Positions 6,582-9,325 of a stretch of 9,325 nucleotides of DNA are shown here, piece after piece. Source of the stretch: RGIG4079 sp045637505 (GTDB lineage: Bacteria; Bacteroidota; Bacteroidia; Bacteroidales; Muribaculaceae). The stretch spans positions 1 through 9,325 of the forward strand of contig JAZTZO010000026.1 in the NCBI GenBank assembly GCA_045637505.1, read 5' to 3'. Position 1 is the stretch's first letter; each line of letters starts with the position of its first letter. Made by a program: the position numbers and the translations under genes. Under the pieces are notes generated by a model, which was given only the letters and a program-made list of their open reading frames with translations, was not told the origin of the DNA and searched no databases.

Positions 6582-7904
6582 TTATTTTTCAACTTTTTTC
6601 ACATTTCTACGAGTGAAAATTATCGACAAAGCAACCATTAATCCCAACAACCACGGATAATATAGGTATTGAAATGGTTGAGCAGGAGCAATACCTGCCA
6701 ATTGTGTTGCCAACAACGTTTGTGCGCCATAAGGGATTAAACATTGTGTTATACATGAGCATGTATCGAGCAAACTTGCCGTTTTGCGAGGTGAGATACC
6801 AAATCGTGAGGCTATCTGTTTTGACAACGAACCTACAGTAATAATGGCGACTGTGTTATTAGCAGTGCACATATTCACTATCGAAACAAGGAGTGCTATG
6901 CACAATTGTCCACCACGAGAGCCCGAGATGCGTCCCGACAGCAACTGTAATAGGTAGTTAATACCTCCAGCAGCCTTAATTACGCCCAACATTCCGGCAG
7001 CCAACAATGTGATAATAATGAGATTGCCCATTGAGTCGATTCCTTGCCCCATGAAACCAAAGAGGTCGAGAATAGCATAGTCGTTAATTATAGCAATAAC
7101 CAATGCCGACATCAAGCCAAGTGCCAACACTACTGTCACATTCACCCCTATCACAGCTGTGATGATTATGACAAGATATGGCAAAATGAGCATGGGGTTA
7201 ATATCATGAGCAACTGCAACCATTTCTACACGAGTGCCCATGAGCAAGTATATTATCAATGTAGCAATTGCTGCTGGGAGCGCAATAAATAGGTTGGCCT
7301 TAAATTTCTCATTCATTTGACATCCTTGAGTGCGAGTAGCAGCTATCGTGGTGTCGGATATAAACGAAAGATTATCGCCAAAAAAGGCTCCGCCAAGCAC
7401 TACTGCCACAAAGAAAGGCACATCTCCCCCACTGGTTTCAGCAAGTTGAACTGCCAACGGAGTCAATGCCACGACAGTCCCCACCGAGGTTCCTATAGAT
7501 ATCGAGATAAAACATGCTGCAATAAATATTCCCGACACAACAAATTGGGGCGGTAAGTATTTCAATGTGAGATTAACTGTTGCTTCAACTGCACCTATTT
7601 CCTTTGCAAGTGTAGCAAAAGCACCGGCAAGAACAAATATCCACACCATATATAGCACATTTGAACTGCCTGCTTCTTTAGAGAATATTTCAATGCGTTG
7701 CGCCAGCGACTTGCCACGAAATATCATTATAGCCCACATTGAGGCGATTACAAGTGCTACCGCAATAGGCATCTTATAAAAATCACCTATCACAAGCGAC
7801 ACCACGAGGTAAAATGCCAAAAACACCACAATCGGCGAGATAGCCAATAACCCTCGACGATGCGATATGCGATTATGCAATGGCGAAATATTAGAATTAT
7901 TCAT
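6582..7904 (-). CDS. nhaC: NhaC-type Na+/H+ antiporter
   Basis: A 440-residue inner-membrane protein predicted to exchange Na+ for H+ for pH and sodium homeostasis. About ten to twelve hydrophobic segments are visible, for example around 19-40, 46-62, 83-101, 121-138, 163-175, 203-222, 236-255, 258-274, 294-309, 334-348 and 416-431. Family signatures are the Gly/Asp loop GGAFFGDNLSFISDTT (171-186) and the conserved C-terminal stretches ANNTVAIITVGSLSKQIA (348-365) and LDTCSCITQCLIPYGAQ (379-395). The frame is open to 7976, but ATG 7902-7904 is preferred. The upstream extension (CFLCYLCEMHYLCAHNF) is Cys-rich and atypical, and a near-consensus promoter lies inside it. The substrate is inferred from family; some relatives move organic ions together with Na+ or H+. 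Confidence 0.9.
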   Translation of the reverse strand: MNNSNISPLHNRISHRRGLLAISPIVVFLAFYLVVSLVIGDFYKMPIAVALVIASMWAIMIFRGKSLAQRIEIFSKEAGSSNVLYMVWIFVLAGAFATLAKEIGAVEATVNLTLKYLPPQFVVSGIFIAACFISISIGTSVGTVVALTPLAVQLAETSGGDVPFFVAVVLGGAFFGDNLSFISDTTIAATRTQGCQMNEKFKANLFIALPAAIATLIIYLLMGTRVEMVAVAHDINPMLILPYLVIIITAVIGVNVTVVLALGLMSALVIAIINDYAILDLFGFMGQGIDSMGNLIIITLLAAGMLGVIKAAGGINYLLQLLSGRISGSRGGQLCIALLVSIVNMCTANNTVAIITVGSLSKQIASRFGISPRKTASLLDTCSCITQCLIPYGAQTLLATQLAGIAPAQPFQYLYYPWLLGLMVALSIIFTRRNVKKVEK

Positions 7905-7932
7905 TAAATTACAATGCAAAAAATTATGAGCA

Positions 7933-7963
7933 CAAAGGTAGTGCATTTCACACAAATAGCAAA
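7933..7963 (-). promoter_or_regulatory. Promoter of nhaC
   Basis: On the minus strand TTTG (7960-7963) is followed after 19 bp by TACCTTTG (7933-7940), matching both Bacteroides promoter elements. Transcription would begin near 7926, about 22 nt before ATG 7904. This excludes the longer reading frame that starts at 7976. Confidence 0.8.
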
Positions 7964-7993
7964 GGAAACAAAACACTTTCCCGTGCGAATCTC

Positions 7994-8024
7994 TTGCATA
8001 ATCAAATAATTATTTGTAACTTTG
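7994..8024 (+). promoter_or_regulatory. Promoter of rplS
   Basis: CTTG (TTG at 7994-7996) is followed after 20 bp by TAACTTTG (8017-8024), a near-consensus Bacteroides promoter. The start site should be close to 8031, giving a leader of about 73 nt before the rplS ATG. It is divergent from the nhaC promoter, the two -33 boxes being about 30 bp apart. Confidence 0.8.
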
Positions 8025-8033
8025 CGACCGATT

Positions 8034-8074
8034 TCGCAATCTCTGGCGAGTTATGTGAACCGTGAATATTGCGA
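8034..8074 (+). promoter_or_regulatory. Candidate structured leader of rplS mRNA
   Basis: TCGCAAT (8034-8040) is exactly complementary to ATTGCGA (8068-8074). The 27-nt interior holds a second bulged hairpin: CG at 8047-8048 with CG at 8061-8062, and GTT at 8050-8052 with AAC at 8058-8060, around an ATGTG loop. The outer stem begins about 3 nt after the predicted transcription start. Ribosomal protein genes often carry autoregulatory leaders, so this is a candidate bL19-binding element. It is inferred from base pairing only. Confidence 0.4.
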
Positions 8075-8103
8075 GTAATGTTAACATTTTAAATATCAAC
8101 AAA

Positions 8104-8457
8104 ATGGATTTAATTAAAATCGCCAACGAAGCATTTGCTACTGGCAAACAACACCCAGAGTTCGGTCCTGGTGACACTATCACAATCGCTTACCGCATCA
8201 AAGAAGGTAACAAGGAGCGTATCCAACAATATCGTGGTGTAGTTATCAAAATTTCAGGCGAAGGCGAAAAGAAACGCTTCACAGTTCGCAAAATGAGCGA
8301 CAACATCGGTGTAGAACGCATCTTCCCTATCGAATCACCATTTATTGACTCAATCACAGTTAATAAATACGGTAAAGTTCGTCGTTCTAAACTTTATTAC
8401 CTCCGTGGTCTAACAGGTAAAAAAGCACGCATCAAAGAGCGTCGCGTTTCAAAGTAA
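8104..8457 (+). CDS. rplS: Large ribosomal subunit protein bL19
   Basis: This 117-residue protein is bL19, a component of the 50S subunit located at the interface with the 30S. Recognisable family segments are the GDTITIAYRIKEGNKERIQQ region, YRGVVIKISGEGEKKRFTVRK, GVERIFPIESPFIDSITV and the C-terminal KVRRSKLYYLRGLTGKKARI ending in a basic tail. The start is placed at ATG 8104-8106, which gives the usual bL19 length and N-terminus (MDLIKIANEAF). The frame also extends upstream to a GTG at 8062, but those 14 residues (NIASNVNILNINK) are not part of the family and overlap the predicted leader hairpin. It is monocistronic here: its own promoter lies upstream and a strong terminator follows. Confidence 0.97.
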   Translation: MDLIKIANEAFATGKQHPEFGPGDTITIAYRIKEGNKERIQQYRGVVIKISGEGEKKRFTVRKMSDNIGVERIFPIESPFIDSITVNKYGKVRRSKLYYLRGLTGKKARIKERRVSK

Positions 8458-8478
8458 GAAAACTTTCTTGCAACGAAT

Positions 8479-8515
8479 AAAAAAGACTTGCTTTCTCGAG
8501 GAGCAAGTCTTTTTT
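8479..8515 (+). terminator. Intrinsic terminator of rplS
   Basis: A 14-bp perfect stem (8479-8492 with 8502-8515, core GACTTGCT / AGCAAGTC) has a 9-nt loop and ends in a run of six T. It begins 21 bp after the rplS stop codon. The A run on the left arm would allow some termination in the opposite direction as well. Confidence 0.93.
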
Positions 8516-8646
8516 GTATTATTAAGATTGACATTAACATTTCTCGGTGATAAACATTCGTGATTTCTTTGCCAACAACCTCGGTCGCGAGTTCCAAGGG
8601 ATAATCTCGGACGCTTTTGATAGGTATTAAAAAAATGATTCAAAAA

Positions 8647-8678
8647 TTTGGCGCGAGTAAACTTTTTAGTTAACTTTG
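8647..8678 (+). promoter_or_regulatory. Promoter of the toxin-antitoxin operon
   Basis: TTTG (8647-8650), 20 bp, then TAACTTTG (8671-8678): an exact match to the Bacteroides promoter at both elements and in spacing. Transcription would start near 8685, leaving a leader of only about 13 nt before the toxin ATG at 8698. Confidence 0.85.
8657..8674 (+). promoter_or_regulatory. Candidate operator of the toxin-antitoxin operon
   Basis: GTAAACT (8657-8663) and AGTTAAC (8668-8674) form an inverted repeat with one mismatch around a TTTT centre. It fills the spacer and overlaps the start of the -7 element. Antitoxins with an XRE-type helix-turn-helix usually bind such a site to repress their own operon. 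The binding itself is inferred. Confidence 0.5.
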
Positions 8679-8697
8679 CCGTTGTGAAAATGAATAT

Positions 8698-9042
8698 ATG
8701 GCTAAACGAGAAATAAAATTCTACAAGCATTATTTTAACGAGTTCTATGCGGCTCAGACCGATAAGGTTAGAAAAAAGATTGCACAAACATTGGTTTGGC
8801 TGCAAACTTTAGATAGATTGCCTGTTACCATACTTAAGAGTATCGAGGGTAAAAAAGGACTTTTTGAAATTAGAGTTGAATTTGGTGGCGATATATTCCG
8901 TGTATTCTGCTGCTTCGATGAAGGTTCTTTAGTTATCCTTTTCAATGGATTTCAAAAGAAAACTCAAAAAACTCCTTCGAGTGAAATCGATAAGGCAGAA
9001 AGATTAATGAAAGAATATTTTGAATCTAAAGACGCAAAATAA
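8698..9042 (+). CDS. higB: RelE/HigB-like toxin (Gp49 family)
   Basis: A 114-residue protein of the phage-derived Gp49-like / HigB toxin family, a branch of the RelE-fold ribosome-dependent mRNA interferases. The N-terminal half is helical (KHYFNEFYAAQTDKVRKKIA). The core signature is KSIEGKKGLFEIRVEFGGDI (47-66), then FRVFCCFDEGSLVILFNGF (67-85), then KKTQKTP (87-93), which in homologues supplies the basic RNA-contacting residues. The start is ATG 8698; an ATG 8 bp earlier is out of frame and closes within nine codons. Toxin-first order, the 8-bp gap to a helix-turn-helix gene, and the private promoter all fit a HigBA-type module. Activity is inferred from family. Confidence 0.92.
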   Translation: MAKREIKFYKHYFNEFYAAQTDKVRKKIAQTLVWLQTLDRLPVTILKSIEGKKGLFEIRVEFGGDIFRVFCCFDEGSLVILFNGFQKKTQKTPSSEIDKAERLMKEYFESKDAK

Positions 9043-9050
9043 AGAGTATT

Positions 9051-9325
9051 ATGGAAGAAGCAAAAAAAGAAGCCCTTATGAATTGCAACAGTCTTGATGA
9101 ACTTCTTAATATTGAGTTTGGTGAAGTTGGTACTCCTTCTCGTGAAGTGTTTGACAAGGAGACTGAGGCATTCTGTCTTGCTCAAACTCTTAAAGAAGAA
9201 CGCAAGCGTGCAGGTCTTACACAGCAAGAACTTGCTGAAAAGATTGGAACTAAAAAAACTTACATTTCCCGACTTGAAAATGGCAAAGCTGATATTCAAT
9301 TAAGCACTCTTTTCCGTATTTTTGA
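9051..9325 (+). CDS. higA: HigA-like XRE-family antitoxin, 3' end cut by the window
   Basis: The frame opens at ATG 9051-9053 and runs 91 codons to the window end without a stop, so the gene is incomplete here. Residues about 44-91 (AQTLKEERKRAGLTQQELAE, then KIGTKKTYISRLENGKADIQ) form a classic Cro/C1 helix-turn-helix: TQQELAEKIG is helix 2 and KKTYISRLENG the recognition helix. The first 40 residues (EEAKKEALMNCNSLDELLN, then GTPSREVFDKE) are acidic and probably contact the toxin. It lies 8 bp after the toxin stop codon, so the two are co-transcribed. The expected role is toxin neutralisation and repression of the operon promoter. The missing C-terminus is probably short, since the HTH normally ends within 10-15 residues. 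Confidence 0.92.
   Translation, partial: MEEAKKEALMNCNSLDELLNIEFGEVGTPSREVFDKETEAFCLAQTLKEERKRAGLTQQELAEKIGTKKTYISRLENGKADIQLSTLFRIF

Noticed and set aside
8062..8103. Upstream extension of rplS from GTG 8062
   Set aside because: The 14 extra residues are not part of bL19, and ATG 8104 gives the standard length and N-terminus.
8547..8630. 27-codon GTG-initiated frame (INIRDFFANNLGREFQGIIS) between rplS and the toxin gene, in a locally GC-richer patch
   Set aside because: Too short, no recognisable family, no promoter in front and a strong terminator just upstream. It might be a fragment of a lost gene, but the sequence alone does not support a call. The rest of 8516-8646 holds nothing I can identify, including no tRNA.
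1..9325. CRISPR array, tRNA or rRNA genes, prophage or defence island
   Set aside because: No regularly spaced repeats, no cloverleaf-like or rRNA-like sequence, and no phage structural or defence genes beyond the toxin-antitoxin pair were seen.

Overview
The window looks like a chromosomal segment from the phylum Bacteroidota, most likely order Bacteroidales. The evidence is as follows. Several genes are preceded by the Bacteroides-type promoter (TTTG, 19-21 bp, TAnnTTTG) rather than a sigma70 promoter. Start codons lack clear Shine-Dalgarno sequences. The lipoprotein carries a Bacteroidetes-style acidic motif after its lipobox cysteine. The protein families present are common in gut Bacteroidales. 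No species is claimed.

Layout. Everything left of about 7.9 kb is coded on the minus strand and everything right of 8.06 kb on the plus strand. From the left end: an IS3-family insertion sequence (about 18-1338) with orfA and orfB joined by a classic A7 slippery heptamer; a 580-residue outer-membrane-type lipoprotein with a lipocalin-like C-terminal domain (1416-3158); a roughly 470-bp intergenic region holding that gene's promoter, a 58-codon ATG-poor open frame that may be a relic, an AT-rich 8-bp tandem repeat and a perfect 34-bp palindromic terminator; a 938-residue secreted M16 zinc metallopeptidase (3627-6443); and an NhaC-type Na+/H+ antiporter (6582-7904). A divergent promoter region then separates nhaC from rplS (ribosomal protein bL19, 8104-8457), which ends in a strong intrinsic terminator. 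Last comes a HigBA-type toxin-antitoxin operon (8698 to the window end), whose antitoxin is cut by the window edge.

How the parts relate. The genes are mostly independent transcription units, and no multigene pathway is visible. nhaC and the M16 peptidase are codirectional but separated by 138 bp with a candidate promoter for the second, so co-transcription is possible but not required. The toxin-antitoxin pair is a true operon (8-bp gap). Its promoter matches the Bacteroides consensus at both elements, and an inverted repeat between them is a good candidate for the antitoxin's operator.

I did not find a clearly new system. The observations most worth checking are the toxin-antitoxin operator, a potential structured leader in front of rplS, the relic-like frame upstream of the lipoprotein gene, the unusual palindromic end of the insertion sequence with no visible target duplication, and the lipoprotein itself, whose central 450 residues I cannot assign.
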